Notes: generated from the letters alone by a model not told the origin. Positions 8,345-16,867 are shown, counted from the first letter of the stretch. The stretch: DNA of 64,000 nucleotides from JANRKB01 sp033763695 (GCA_033763695.1 JANRKB010000050.1:62001-126000), one strand, 5' to 3'. Made by a program: numbers and translations.

Positions 8345-9415
8345 ATGGACAGCGACGCCTCACAACCACGGACGAAGGGCACGCCTGCCGCCGCGGCGGG
8401 AGAGACGCGTCCGCCCGAGGCAGATGCGTCGCTCTATCTGCACCCGCAGACGCTGGCCCGACTCGGCTCGTTTGAACTGCGGGCCAAGATGATCGTCGAG
8501 GGGCTCAGCAGCGGCACGCATCGCTCGCCGTTTCAGGGCTTCAGCGTCGAGTTTGCCCAGCATCGGCCTTACGTTGCGGGCGACGACACGCGCCACCTGG
8601 ACTGGAAGGTCTTTGGCCGTTCCGACAAGCTGCAGCTCAAGCAGTATCAGCAGGAGACGAATCTCGACCTGGTCGTGATGGTCGATTGCAGCGGCTCGAT
8701 GGCGTATGGCTCGCGCAGTTTCGAGGACGCGAGCGGCGAGGGACACGCCACCAGCCCGGATGGTCGCACCAACTGGAGCAAGTTTGATCACGCGACCGCG
8801 GTTGCGGCGGCGCTCGCGTACATCACGCTACGTCAGGGCGATCGCGTGGGCTTGGTGATGTACGCAGACGGCGTGCTCGGCGCGCTGAAGCGCAGCAGCG
8901 GGCAGGGCACGTGGCGGCAGATCGTGGGCACACTCTCGGCGCGCCCGGCCCGCAGGCAGGATGTCGCGCCGGCGGCGGCCGTCGATTCGGGGACGAACTT
9001 CGCGCGGGCCATCGATCAGGCCATGGGGACGATCTCCAACCGCTGCCTGTTCGCGGTCGTCAGCGATTTCTTCGGCGAGCCGCCCGCGCTCCGCGATGCG
9101 CTCGCACGCCTGCGGCACGCACGCCACGATGTGATGCTCTTTCAGGTGCTTGATCGCGCCGAGATGGAGTTTGACTTCCGCGATGCCGTGCCGTTCGAGG
9201 GGCTGGAGGGCGGGCCGACGCTGCGGGTCGATCCGCGTGCGCTGCGGGACGCGTATCTCGACGCGCTGCGCGAGCATCTCGCGAAAGTGCAGAACGACTG
9301 CCGCGTGATGGGCTTTGACTATCAGCTCGTGAGCACTCATGAGTGGCTGGGGCCGACGCTGGCGGCGTTCGTGGCACGCCGAAACGCGCGCGTGAAGCGC
9401 AGCAAGTACGGCTGA
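8345..9415 (+). CDS. DUF58 domain-containing protein
   Basis: A 356-residue protein with the DUF58 signature YVAGDDTRHLDWKVFGRSDK around residues 75-95, followed by a von Willebrand A-like fold whose metal site is seen as VVMVDCSGSMAYGS (DxSxS), then a conserved threonine/aspartate region (VDSGTNFARAIDQAMG; FAVVSDFFGE). DUF58 proteins usually sit beside MoxR AAA+ ATPases and are thought to act as adaptors in assembly or activation of periplasmic or membrane complexes. No MoxR gene is in the neighbourhood, so this copy stands alone. No signal peptide or membrane segments are evident, so it is probably cytoplasmic. An insertion of about 20 residues (EDASGEGHATSPDGRTN) interrupts the metal-site loop. 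Confidence 0.88.
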   Translation: MDSDASQPRTKGTPAAAAGETRPPEADASLYLHPQTLARLGSFELRAKMIVEGLSSGTHRSPFQGFSVEFAQHRPYVAGDDTRHLDWKVFGRSDKLQLKQYQQETNLDLVVMVDCSGSMAYGSRSFEDASGEGHATSPDGRTNWSKFDHATAVAAALAYITLRQGDRVGLVMYADGVLGALKRSSGQGTWRQIVGTLSARPARRQDVAPAAAVDSGTNFARAIDQAMGTISNRCLFAVVSDFFGEPPALRDALARLRHARHDVMLFQVLDRAEMEFDFRDAVPFEGLEGGPTLRVDPRALRDAYLDALREHLAKVQNDCRVMGFDYQLVSTHEWLGPTLAAFVARRNARVKRSKYG

Positions 9416-9488
9416 GACGCACCTTGGCTCGATATAGTCCACGGCCCAGCACCGCGATCGTCGTGCCGGGCGTGGTCGTCGGGCGCGC

Positions 9489-10397
9489 GTGGACGGAGTG
9501 CTGCACTTGGAGATCTGGCAAGCGGTCGTTCTGGGCATCGTTGAGGGCGTGACCGAGTATCTGCCGATCTCGTCAACGGGCCATCTCATTCTCGCGGCTC
9601 AGTTCATGGGCCTGAACAAGACCGCCGAACTCAAGCACGCGGTTGATGCGTTCGCGATCGTCATTCAGGGCGGCGCGATCCTCGCCGTGCTGGGGCTGTA
9701 TTGGCCGCGCGTGCTGCAGATGATCCGCGGGTTGCTCGGCAAGGACCCGGCGGGTTTGCGGCTTGTCGTGTCGCTTGTCTGCGCGTTCATCCCGGCGGCG
9801 ATTCTGGGCAAACTGCTCGACAAGCACATCGAGGCCGCGCTGTTCTACACCGGTCCGGTGGTCGCGGCGATGATCCTCGGCGGCGCGTACATGCTGCTGG
9901 TGGATGAATGGCGGCGCGGGCGCTTCGGCCTGACGCCGGGGCCGGGCGGCGCGGAGATGGACGTGACCGACGTGACGCCGCGGCAGGCGGTGGCGATCGG
10001 ACTGATGCAGTGCATCGCGATGTGGCCGGGCACGAGCCGCAGCATGATGACGATCACCGGCGGCATGTTCATGGGGCTGCGTCCCAAGCAGGCGGCGGAG
10101 TTCAGCTTTCTGCTCGGGCTGCCGACGCTGACGGCGGCGACGCTGTACAAGCTGTACAAGAACTATGCCGAGGCCAAGGCCGCGGGCACGCAGAACTTCA
10201 TCGAGATCCTCGGCGGGACGACCTGCGCGATCGGCATCGCCGTGGCCGCGATCTCTGCCGCGCTGGCGGTGAAGTGGCTGGTGGGCTTCCTCAACAAGCA
10301 TGGGCTGGGGCTTTTCGGCTGGTATCGCATCGGGCTCGGGATCCTGATCTTCGCCCTGTGGCTCGCGGGCGTGGTGTCGATCGCGCCCAAGGGCTGA
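9489..10397 (+). CDS. uppP: Undecaprenyl-diphosphatase UppP/BacA
   Basis: Removes a phosphate from undecaprenyl diphosphate so the carrier lipid can be reused for peptidoglycan and polysaccharide synthesis. The 302-residue polytopic membrane protein has both family signatures: EGVTEYLPISSTGHLIL (residues 18-34) containing the catalytic Glu, and AMWPGTSRSMMTITGGM (near residue 177-193) with the P-G-x-S-R-S core. Length is slightly above the usual 265-290. A GTG at 9489 is the likely start; a GTG 9 bases on (9498) is also possible. A TATAGT box lies at 9433-9438, which would give a short leader. It is followed by a dispersed repeat, so it is probably transcribed alone. It supports the several lipid-linked glycan genes of the window. 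Confidence 0.95.
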   Translation: MDGVLHLEIWQAVVLGIVEGVTEYLPISSTGHLILAAQFMGLNKTAELKHAVDAFAIVIQGGAILAVLGLYWPRVLQMIRGLLGKDPAGLRLVVSLVCAFIPAAILGKLLDKHIEAALFYTGPVVAAMILGGAYMLLVDEWRRGRFGLTPGPGGAEMDVTDVTPRQAVAIGLMQCIAMWPGTSRSMMTITGGMFMGLRPKQAAEFSFLLGLPTLTAATLYKLYKNYAEAKAAGTQNFIEILGGTTCAIGIAVAAISAALAVKWLVGFLNKHGLGLFGWYRIGLGILIFALWLAGVVSIAPKG

Positions 10398-10411
10398 GGC
10401 CGAGGGATTCA

Positions 10412-10611
10412 CACCGCGAAGCGGTGGAGGTTAATAGCGTCGGGTCGTCGCGAAGCGACACCCGACGACCAAAGACGATGCCGCGCGGGATTGTCACGCG
10501 TGGATCGTGCTCCGAACGATCCAGCTTCGACGAGCCCGTGGAGAGGGCGTTCACTCGTGGGGTGCGGCTTCGCCGCGACTCCACGCGATGGATCACCACC
10601 GCTGCGCGGTG
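10412..10611. repeat. Dispersed ~200-bp intergenic repeat, family 1, copy a
   Basis: It is bounded by the palindromes CACCGC-GAA-GCGGTG (10412-10426) and CACCGC-TGC-GCGGTG (10597-10611). Inside are TTAATAGCGTCGGGTCG, a TGGATCGT-N7-ACGATCCA hairpin (10501-10523), and a GGGGTGCGGCTTCGCCGCGA hairpin. The same order of elements and nearly the same length recur at 37481-37682 and 54837-55035. There is no coding capacity; it behaves like a non-autonomous, structured intergenic repeat. Confidence 0.8.
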
Positions 10612-10676
10612 AAGAGGGATGTTCGCGGCTGCACGCGGTTCGCGGCGGCGATCGACCAAGCAGCGAGAGCTCAGTA

Positions 10677-10708
10677 CAAGAAAACGGCCCGATCGAGTGA
10701 TCGGGCCG
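10677..10708 (-). terminator. Intrinsic terminator of the clpP operon
   Basis: Read on the minus strand: stem CGGCCCGATC, loop ACTC, stem GATCGGGCCG, then TTTTCTTG. It lies 45 bases after the stop of the downstream clpP. Confidence 0.88.
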
Positions 10709-10753
10709 CGTGGGGAGTCCTGAGTTGTGCCGCGCTGCGTTCAGCGCGTCTAC

Positions 10754-11383
10754 TTACGGCTCGTCGGTGCGGGTGGTCTTGGGCATCACCGGCATGCGGG
10801 TGAGGACCTTGTCGACCAAGCCGTACTCGACCATTTCGTGGTCGTCGAGCCACTTGTTGCGATCGCAGTCGCGGGTGACCTTGTCGATGGTCTGGCCGGT
10901 GGCGTCGGCGTAGAGCTGGTAGAGGCGATCGCGGATGCGGAGCATCTCGCGGGCTTCGATTTCAAGGTCGGTGGCTTGGCCTTCCATGACGCCCGAGAGC
11001 AGCGGCTGGTGCATGAGGTTGCGGGCGTTGGTGAGGGTGTAGCGCTTGCCCTTGGTGCCGCAGGTGGCGATGACCGAGCCCATGCTGGCGGCCTGGCCGA
11101 TGATGTAGGTGGCGACGTCGCACTGAATGAACTTCATGGTGTCGACGATGGCGAGACCGGCGGAGACGCTGCCGCCGGGGCTGTTGACATAGATGTGGAT
11201 GTCGGACTTGGCGTCCTCGTTGGCGAGGAAGAGCATCTGCGCGACGGCGAGGTTGGCCATCTCGTCGGTGACGGGGCCGCCGAGGAAGATGATGCGGTCC
11301 TTGAGGAGGCGGGAGTAGATGTCGTACGCGCGTTCGCCGCGGGCGGACTTTTCGATGACGATGGGAACCAGATAACCGGACAT
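10754..11383 (-). CDS. clpP: ATP-dependent Clp protease proteolytic subunit, second operon copy (Asn-type triad)
   Basis: A 209-residue ClpP serine peptidase that would form a ring chamber fed by a Clp ATPase. The nucleophile is Ser100 (GQAASMGSVIA), the base is His125 (NLMHQP), and VNSPGGSVSAG shapes the oxyanion region. The third triad position, Asp in the E. coli sequence (ERDRFL), is Asn176 here (DRNKWL). Asn at this position is known in Listeria ClpP1, where it goes with low stand-alone activity. The upstream gene is a second clpP, 79 bases away, so the two are probably co-transcribed and may form a mixed ClpP1P2 complex. The start has an AAAGGACC ribosome binding site. Confidence 0.95.
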   Translation of the reverse strand: MSGYLVPIVIEKSARGERAYDIYSRLLKDRIIFLGGPVTDEMANLAVAQMLFLANEDAKSDIHIYVNSPGGSVSAGLAIVDTMKFIQCDVATYIIGQAASMGSVIATCGTKGKRYTLTNARNLMHQPLLSGVMEGQATDLEIEAREMLRIRDRLYQLYADATGQTIDKVTRDCDRNKWLDDHEMVEYGLVDKVLTRMPVMPKTTRTDEP

Positions 11384-11462
11384 GGTGTGGTCCTTTGCTT
11401 GTCGCCCGGAGCGCGGTGCGCGGGGCGTGATGGTCGAAGGTCAATGCTCGAACAGACCGGAC

Positions 11463-12065
11463 TCAGCGAACGCCGGCGAGGCCGACGGCCTGACTCGGGG
11501 GCGAACGCAGCACTTCGTCGGCGAGGCCGTAGGCCACGGCGTCTTCGGCGCTGAAGTAGCGGTCGCGTTCGGAGTCCTTGTGCAACTGCTCGACCGACTT
11601 GCCGGTGCAGTCGGAGAGGATGCGATTGAGTTCGGCCTTCATCTTGATGATCTGCTCGGCCTGGATGCGGATGTCTTCGGCCTGGCCGGTGACGCCGCCG
11701 TAGGGCTGATGGATCATGACCTTGGCGTGGGGGAGCATGAAGCGCTTGCCCTTGGTGCCTGCGGTGAGGAGGACTGCGCCGCCGGAGTAGGCGCGACCGA
11801 GGCAGTAGGTGTTGACAGGGCTGGCGAGGAACTTCATGGTGTCGTAGAGGGCGAGGGTGTCGTCGACCGCGCCGCCGGGGGAGTTGATGTAGAAGTGGAT
11901 GTCCTGACCCCGCTTCTGGTTCTCGAGGTAGAGCATCTGCATCATGACGCGGGCGGCGGAGCCCTGGTTGATCTCGCCGATCAGGAAGACGATGCGGTTC
12001 TCCAGGAGGAGTTCGTCGATCGTCATTTCACGGGTCCGCTGGTAACTGACGCCTGCCGCTGGCAT
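11463..12065 (-). CDS. clpP: ATP-dependent Clp protease proteolytic subunit, first operon copy
   Basis: A 200-residue ClpP paralogue. The full catalytic triad is present: Ser94 in GRAYSGGAVLL, His119 in KVMIHQP and Asp168 in SERDRYF. The nucleophile loop reads GRAYSGG rather than the usual GxAASMG, so the substrate pocket may differ. It is promoter-proximal in a two-gene clpP operon; the start has GAGAGGAA 8 bases upstream. Paired, divergent clpP genes occur in actinobacteria, chlamydiae and planctomycetes, and in characterised cases the two products assemble as two different heptamers. A 600-base region with G-runs lies upstream. Confidence 0.95.
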   Translation of the reverse strand: MPAAGVSYQRTREMTIDELLLENRIVFLIGEINQGSAARVMMQMLYLENQKRGQDIHFYINSPGGAVDDTLALYDTMKFLASPVNTYCLGRAYSGGAVLLTAGTKGKRFMLPHAKVMIHQPYGGVTGQAEDIRIQAEQIIKMKAELNRILSDCTGKSVEQLHKDSERDRYFSAEDAVAYGLADEVLRSPPSQAVGLAGVR

Positions 12066-12342
12066 AGGTCATTCCTCTCTGTTTCCACGGACGGTTGTCC
12101 GAGGGGTTGGACCGTCCTTTGGGGGCGAGCGGCCGTGTCGCGGCTGCGCGCCCCGCCTTCCGTGCTGACTCTGTCATCGGTGCTGAAGTGGGCGTGCGTG
12201 GCCCGCAGGGCAGCCGATGACGGACTGTAGACCAAGGCCCGAACGACTCTGCGTGTGAGGCAGTGGCGCTCGGGATGTCGCGGGACCCAAGGTCCGGTTT
12301 CTCTCCATCGGCCGATTGGCGTGCCAACTGGCGAGAAACTCC

Positions 12343-12378
12343 GGGGGGGGCTTGGGGCTTGGGGCTCGGGGTCGGGGA
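12343..12378 (+). other. G-quadruplex-type tract
   Basis: Five runs of at least four G separated by CTT, CTT, CTC and TC. This easily meets the four-tract, short-loop rule for a G-quadruplex on the plus strand and lies upstream of the clpP operon. Confidence 0.65.
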
Positions 12379-12541
12379 GAAGGGAAGCAAAGCCTGCGCC
12401 CAGATCCCCGCCATGCTTTGGACGCCGCTGGTGGCGTGATGGTGACGGTAGACGATCGCGCGTGAAACCCGTGGAACGCGATCGCCAAACAACCGACAGG
12501 CTCGCGCGCTGCGTCGCGATGGGGGGCAGACGAGGCGTTCT

Positions 12542-12577
12542 GGGGGTTTGCGGGGGCGTTGCTTGGGGGGGCGGGGG
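12542..12577 (+). other. Second G-quadruplex-type tract
   Basis: Runs of G5, G5, G7 and G5 with loops TTTGC, CGTTGCTT and C, about 90 bases before the metallophosphoesterase start on its coding strand. Confidence 0.5.
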
Positions 12578-12666
12578 TTCGTACCATCCTCCCCTGCGTC
12601 GAACATGTCACCCGGCCTGTCGCTTTGGCAGGCGTGCCCGCCGATGGGCGCGAAAGGTCTTCAGAA

Positions 12667-13446
12667 GTGCCCACCGCCGTTATCAGCGATATCCACGGCA
12701 ACGCCTCCGCACTGCGCGAGGTGCTCGCCGACATTGACCGGCGCGGGATCTCGCGCATCGTCTGCCTCGGCGACATCGTGGGCTATGGCCCCGATCCGCT
12801 CGAGTGCGTCGATCTCGTGCGCACCCGCTGCGAGTGGGCCCTGATGGGCAACCACGACTTCGGCGTGCTCTACGAGCCGACCAACTTCAACCCCGGCGCG
12901 GAGTCTGCGGCGTTCTGGACGCGCGAGCAGTTCGACAAGGAGCCCGACGAGAAACTGCGCACGGATCGCTACGAGTTCCTGGGCCGCCTGAAGGTGCGGC
13001 ATGTCGATCAGCCGCCGGATCTGGGCTTTCAGATCCTCGCGGTGCACGGGTCGCCGCGGCGTCCGATCAACGAGTACATCTTCCCCGACGATGCGCAGAA
13101 CGCGCCGGACAAGATGGAGGCGATCTTTGATCGCGTGAATCGGTTGTGCATCGTCGGGCACACGCATGTGCCGGGCGTGTTCACCGATGAGCCGGATTTC
13201 TATCCGCCGGACGAACTGGGCGCGGACTTCAAGTACACGTACCAGGACACGGAGAAGGCGGTCGTGAACGTGGGCAGCGTGGGCCAGCCGCGCGACCATG
13301 ACCCGCGGGCGTCGTACGCGATCATCCTTGCCGACGGCGTGGAGTTTGTGCGCGTGAAGTACGACGTCGATGTGACGGCGAAGAAGATCAAGAGCATTCC
13401 GCAACTCAACGACTGGCTGGGCGATCGGCTGTACGAAGGTCGATAG
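12667..13446 (+). CDS. Metallophosphoesterase (YfcE/calcineurin-like superfamily)
   Basis: A 259-residue two-metal phosphoesterase. The motifs appear in the standard order: VISDIHGN (residues 5-12), GDIVGYG (38-44), MGNHDFG, a later VHGSPRRP, and IVGHTHVPG. A conserved tail VVNVGSVGQPRDHDPRASYA is typical of the bacterial YmdB/MJ0936-like diadenosine or serine/threonine phosphatase-like group. The substrate could be a phosphoprotein, nucleotide or phosphodiester and cannot be told. The start is placed at a GTG so the protein begins MPTAVISDIHGN, as in relatives; the open frame extends 36 codons upstream without conserved sequence. It stands alone. Confidence 0.88.
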   Translation: MPTAVISDIHGNASALREVLADIDRRGISRIVCLGDIVGYGPDPLECVDLVRTRCEWALMGNHDFGVLYEPTNFNPGAESAAFWTREQFDKEPDEKLRTDRYEFLGRLKVRHVDQPPDLGFQILAVHGSPRRPINEYIFPDDAQNAPDKMEAIFDRVNRLCIVGHTHVPGVFTDEPDFYPPDELGADFKYTYQDTEKAVVNVGSVGQPRDHDPRASYAIILADGVEFVRVKYDVDVTAKKIKSIPQLNDWLGDRLYEGR

Positions 13447-13995
13447 TCGCGGCGTCGTTGACGGCTGAGTCTCGGATAATGCGTTCTGTTGCTCCCCACG
13501 CGCGGCCCGCGCGCTGGTTGGGTGTCTGCATTGAACGCGGGGCGAAACCCGAACAAACCGGTCCTGTCTTCGGGCGTTTGCCCGAGGATTGAGGTGAGCC
13601 GCGCGGCGGCGGATCGATTTTTGTCAATCGTTCCAAGACTTTGCGTGGGCTCGTGCAACTTGCCCGCGCGGCACCCGGTATCGCGATGGTCAACCACCCT
13701 CGGGCGGCATGCTTGTGCATTTGTGGGGAGGCTGCGCGCCGCTGCGTTCACGCGACGTGGCTGGGACTCCGAGTGGTTGACGGGCCCGAGGGGGTTCTTT
13801 CCCGGGGGCTTTGGCCGCAAGGTCCAAGCCCTCGTTTGTTTCGGGCGACGCGAGGCACTCGTGACGACCCCGACGCCATCGCGATGATGCGTGGATGTAT
13901 CGCGCCGGGACTCACGCGACAACACACGGCGGGTGCCGTAGGGGGCTTCACGAATCCGGATGGGTTCGGTCGTCGGGGCCACTACCCTGTGCTCG
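13447..13995. other. Gene-free region before the histidine kinase
   Basis: About 550 bases. Open frames on both strands (for example one of 132 codons at 13489-13887) are low-complexity Arg/Gly/Pro translations without recognisable start signals, so I do not call a gene. Apart from a -10-like box at its end I see no structure in it. Confidence 0.5.
13983..13988 (+). promoter_or_regulatory. TACCCT -10-like box, 7 nt before start
   Basis: TACCCT is followed by GTGCTCG and the ATG at 13996, with no ribosome binding site. It is a candidate leaderless promoter of the histidine kinase. Confidence 0.4.
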
Positions 13996-15387
13996 ATGTC
14001 GCTGGCGAGTCGCACGATCTTGTCGCTGCTGGGCCTCTTTGGAGGCGGCGCGATCGCTGTGCTCGCAATCGCCAACAACGCACCGCGTCTTGCGATTGCA
14101 GCGTGGGCTGGCTCGACGATCAGTGCCGCGGCGGGGATCGTGAGCCTGGCCGGGCGAGAGCGCATGCTGTCCGAGCGGGCGCGGCAGGATGATGCACGCC
14201 TGCGCCAGAGTCTTGCGCTGCCCGCGGTGCCGCCCGAATCGAGCGTGAGTGACGCGGCGGTCGATGCGGCGGTGGATGCCGTGCGGGCCGGGCGCGAGTC
14301 GGAGCGGCAGTTGCGGGCGATCGTGGGCGGCATCGACGACTGCCTGCTGGCCACGGACCAGCGCGGCTACATCGTGCTGGCCAATGCCGCGGCGGCGCAG
14401 GCGTTTGGTCGCTCGGGGCCGATGGCGGGGCGCGCGATTGAAGACGTACTGGCACAGGTGGAAGTGCTCGAGATGCATCGTGCGGCGTTGGCGGGGCAGC
14501 AGCGCCGCGGGCAGATTCGTCTGCCGCGTGCGGGGCAGAATCGCCACTGGCAGGTGTCGGCGATGCCCGTGCCGCTGCTCGATGGCCCGGGCGCGGTGCT
14601 GACGCTGCGCGACGTGACGGACTTGGCGACGGCGGTGCAGCTCAAGACGGACTTTGTTGCCAACGCGAGCCATGAACTGCGCACGCCGCTGAGTTCGATC
14701 AAGGCCGCGGTCGAGACGCTGAGCGAAGGCGCGAAGGAAGAGCCGGCGATGCGCGATCGGCTGCTGACGATGATCGGCGGCAACGTGACGCGGCTGGAGG
14801 ATCTGATCGCGGACTTGCTCGATCTCTCACGTCTGGAAACGCCCGATGCGCCGGTGGAGATGCGCGTGGTGCGTCCGGCGGAGATCAATGAGTCGCTGCT
14901 GTCGATGTTCGAGGGCGTGTGCCGCGAGCGTTCGCTGCGGCTGGAGTTTGAGTGGCAATCGCAGATCAGCGCGCTGTACACCGATCCGCGCCTGCTGATG
15001 CTCATCCTCAAGAACCTCGTTGAGAACGCGACGAAGTTTGCAAACGAGGGCACGGCGATCCGCGTGAGCGGCGAGCCGATCGGGGCAGCGCTGCCGCCGG
15101 CGGCGGGCGGCCGTGCGGCGGGCTCGACCGATGAGACCAGATCGCTGCGCTTGCGTGTGATTGATGAGGGCGTGGGTATTCCACTTGCGCATCAGGCCCG
15201 CATCTTCGAGCGGTTCTATCAGGTCGATCCTTCACGCTCGGGCACGGCGCAGCGGCGCGGCACGGGGCTGGGGCTCGCGATCGTCAAGCACGCCGTCAAG
15301 ACGCTGGGCGGCAGTGTCGCGGTGGAATCGGTGTGGCAGCAGGGCACGACGATGATCGTGGAGCTGCCGCGCTGCGTGCGCGTGTGA
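13996..15387 (+). CDS. PAS-domain sensor histidine kinase, PhoR-like
   Basis: A 463-residue membrane histidine kinase. Two hydrophobic segments (about residues 7-26 and 32-52) are followed by a linker helix and a PAS domain (about 95-200). The HisKA domain follows, with the phospho-acceptor in VANASHELRTPLSSIKAAVETL (His226), then a HATPase_c domain with LKNLVENATKFANEGTAIRV (N box), DEGVGIP and RGTGLGLAIVKHAVKTLGG. The layout matches PhoR-type kinases. There is no response regulator beside it, so the partner lies elsewhere. Its stop is five bases from the stop of the convergent small membrane gene. The signal is unknown; phosphate sensing is only a family-level guess. Confidence 0.9.
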   Translation: MSLASRTILSLLGLFGGGAIAVLAIANNAPRLAIAAWAGSTISAAAGIVSLAGRERMLSERARQDDARLRQSLALPAVPPESSVSDAAVDAAVDAVRAGRESERQLRAIVGGIDDCLLATDQRGYIVLANAAAAQAFGRSGPMAGRAIEDVLAQVEVLEMHRAALAGQQRRGQIRLPRAGQNRHWQVSAMPVPLLDGPGAVLTLRDVTDLATAVQLKTDFVANASHELRTPLSSIKAAVETLSEGAKEEPAMRDRLLTMIGGNVTRLEDLIADLLDLSRLETPDAPVEMRVVRPAEINESLLSMFEGVCRERSLRLEFEWQSQISALYTDPRLLMLILKNLVENATKFANEGTAIRVSGEPIGAALPPAAGGRAAGSTDETRSLRLRVIDEGVGIPLAHQARIFERFYQVDPSRSGTAQRRGTGLGLAIVKHAVKTLGGSVAVESVWQQGTTMIVELPRCVRV

Positions 15388-15391
15388 CCGA

Positions 15392-15709
15392 TCAGTCGAT
15401 GGGCGGCTGCTGATGCATGTCAAAGAGCTGCACGTCGGCGAATGCCGAAACGATGCACCACGCCGTGCATGTGTTACCTTGGGAGTCGCGATACTTGACG
15501 AGAAATGTGCCGCGATCGCGGCGATTGCCGACGGGACGGCGCGAGATGTCGAGCACGCGTCCGCCGAGCCGCTCGATGTGCTGTTCGATCCGCGTCATGG
15601 ATCGGGCACGCACCCCGAGTCGGATGAGCGCGCTCAAGACCACAAACGCAAAGAACGCAACCACATAGGGCACTGGGCTGAAGCCGGTCGATGAATGAAA
15701 TGGGTCCAT
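15392..15709 (-). CDS. Small membrane-anchored protein of unknown function
   Basis: A 105-residue protein not recognised. One transmembrane helix (about residues 12-32, PVPYVVAFFAFVVLSALIRL) is followed by a basic soluble part: RIEQHIERLGGRVLDISRRP and a strand-rich GTFLVKYRDSQGNTCTAWCI. The tail resembles small beta-sheet domains that follow a membrane anchor in planctomycete hypothetical proteins. The ATG at 15709 is chosen because of GGGGAG nine bases upstream; the open frame continues to 15826 without conserved sequence. It is convergent with the histidine kinase. Confidence 0.6.
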   Translation of the reverse strand: MDPFHSSTGFSPVPYVVAFFAFVVLSALIRLGVRARSMTRIEQHIERLGGRVLDISRRPVGNRRDRGTFLVKYRDSQGNTCTAWCIVSAFADVQLFDMHQQPPID

Positions 15710-15853
15710 GAGGGCATCTCCCCGGCGCGCACGTCGACGGAGCTCCAAAGCCGCACAACGACTCGTGGAAATGCTATTCGAGAACGGCGAGCGCAGCAGA
15801 AGCGTTGCGTGCTGTGCGGCATGCATGATCGCGGGGCGTGAATCGAGCGAGCA

Positions 15854-16867
15854 TCAGCCCAAGTCGTTGGTGAGCACGAGGCGATAGCGGGCCTTGCCCG
15901 AATGGAGGCGTTCGAGCGCCTCGTTCGCGCGGCTCATCGTGAACGTCTCGGTCACCGGCGCGATCTTGTGGCGGGCGCAGAACTCCAGCATCGTCGCGGT
16001 CGTCGCCGGGCTGCCCAAGGGTGAACCGCTCAGCGACCGTTGCGCGAGCAGCATCGGGAAGATCGCCACCGGCACCGGCTCGGGCACCGCGCCGACAAAG
16101 TGTAGTCGCCCGCGCGGCGAGAGGGCGTTGATGTAGAGCGGCCAGTTGAGCGAGACGTTCACCGTCACGAGGATGAAGTCGAGCTTGCCCGCCAGCGCGT
16201 TGAGTGCCGCGTCATCGGTGCTCGTGATCGCGTGGTGCGCCCCCAAGCTCTTGGCTTCGGCGGCCTTGGCGGGTGAACTGGTGAACGCGAAGACCTCGCA
16301 GCCCCACTTGTTGGCAAACTGCAGCGCCATGTGCCCCAGCCCGCCAATGCCGACGATGCCCACGCGATCCGTGGGACGCACGTCAAACTGCACGAAGGGG
16401 TTGAAGACCGTGATGCCGCCGCAGAAAAGCGGCCCGGCCTTGGCGGCGTCGACGCCCTCGGGCAGTTTCGCGGCCCACGCGGCCTGCGCACGCACGGTGG
16501 AGGCAAAGCCGCCGAATCGGCCGATCATCGTCGCCTCGGCGGTGGGACAAAGGTTGTGATCACCGCCCATGCACTGGCGGCAGGTCATGCACGAGCCGCT
16601 GTACCAACCGAGGCCGACGCGATCGCCGACCTTGAGGTGCTTCACGTGCGAGCCCACGCCCGAAACCTTGCCGACGACTTCGTGGCCGGGCACGAACGGA
16701 TAGGCGGACATGCCCCAGTCGTTGTTGAGCATCGAGAGATCGCTGTGGCAGATGCCGCAGGTCTCGACGGCGATGTCGATCTGGTCTTCACGCAGGCCGC
16801 CAAGCTCGAACTCGAAGGGCTTGAGCGGGCTCTTGGCGGCGGTGGCGGCGAGGGCGCGAACCTTCAT
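15854..16867 (-). CDS. Zinc-dependent NAD(P) alcohol dehydrogenase (YahK/CAD-like)
   Basis: A 337-residue medium-chain dehydrogenase. Catalytic zinc ligands are seen in ETCGICHSDLSMLNNDWG and VPGHEVVGKV (GHE), and structural zinc cysteines in CMTCRQCMGGDHNLC. The Rossmann motif is VGIVGIGGLGHMALQFA. The sequence follows the YahK/cinnamyl-alcohol-type aldehyde reductases, which reduce a broad range of aldehydes with NADPH. The ATG at 16867 has GGAGACTG upstream, and the protein begins MKVRALAATAAKSPL as in relatives. It is a single gene after lpxC, with 180 bases between. A detoxification role is an inference from the family. Confidence 0.92.
   Translation of the reverse strand: MKVRALAATAAKSPLKPFEFELGGLREDQIDIAVETCGICHSDLSMLNNDWGMSAYPFVPGHEVVGKVSGVGSHVKHLKVGDRVGLGWYSGSCMTCRQCMGGDHNLCPTAEATMIGRFGGFASTVRAQAAWAAKLPEGVDAAKAGPLFCGGITVFNPFVQFDVRPTDRVGIVGIGGLGHMALQFANKWGCEVFAFTSSPAKAAEAKSLGAHHAITSTDDAALNALAGKLDFILVTVNVSLNWPLYINALSPRGRLHFVGAVPEPVPVAIFPMLLAQRSLSGSPLGSPATTATMLEFCARHKIAPVTETFTMSRANEALERLHSGKARYRLVLTNDLG

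Larger units (their letters stand above)
12066..12666. other. Gene-free region between clpP operon and metallophosphoesterase
   Basis: No credible coding frame was found; open frames here are antisense or compositional. It must hold the promoters of both divergent units. On the minus strand a TACAGT box at 12224-12229 is a weak -10 candidate for clpP. Two G-rich tracts are recorded separately. Confidence 0.6.

Noticed and set aside
12559..12666. Upstream extension of the metallophosphoesterase
   Set aside because: The open frame continues, but the segment contains the G-rich tract and no family sequence; the GTG at 12667 gives the canonical MPTAVISDIHGN start.
13489..13887. 132-codon plus-strand frame in the gap before the histidine kinase
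   Set aside because: No ribosome binding site or -10-like box, and an Arg/Gly/Pro-rich translation without domain-like patterns.
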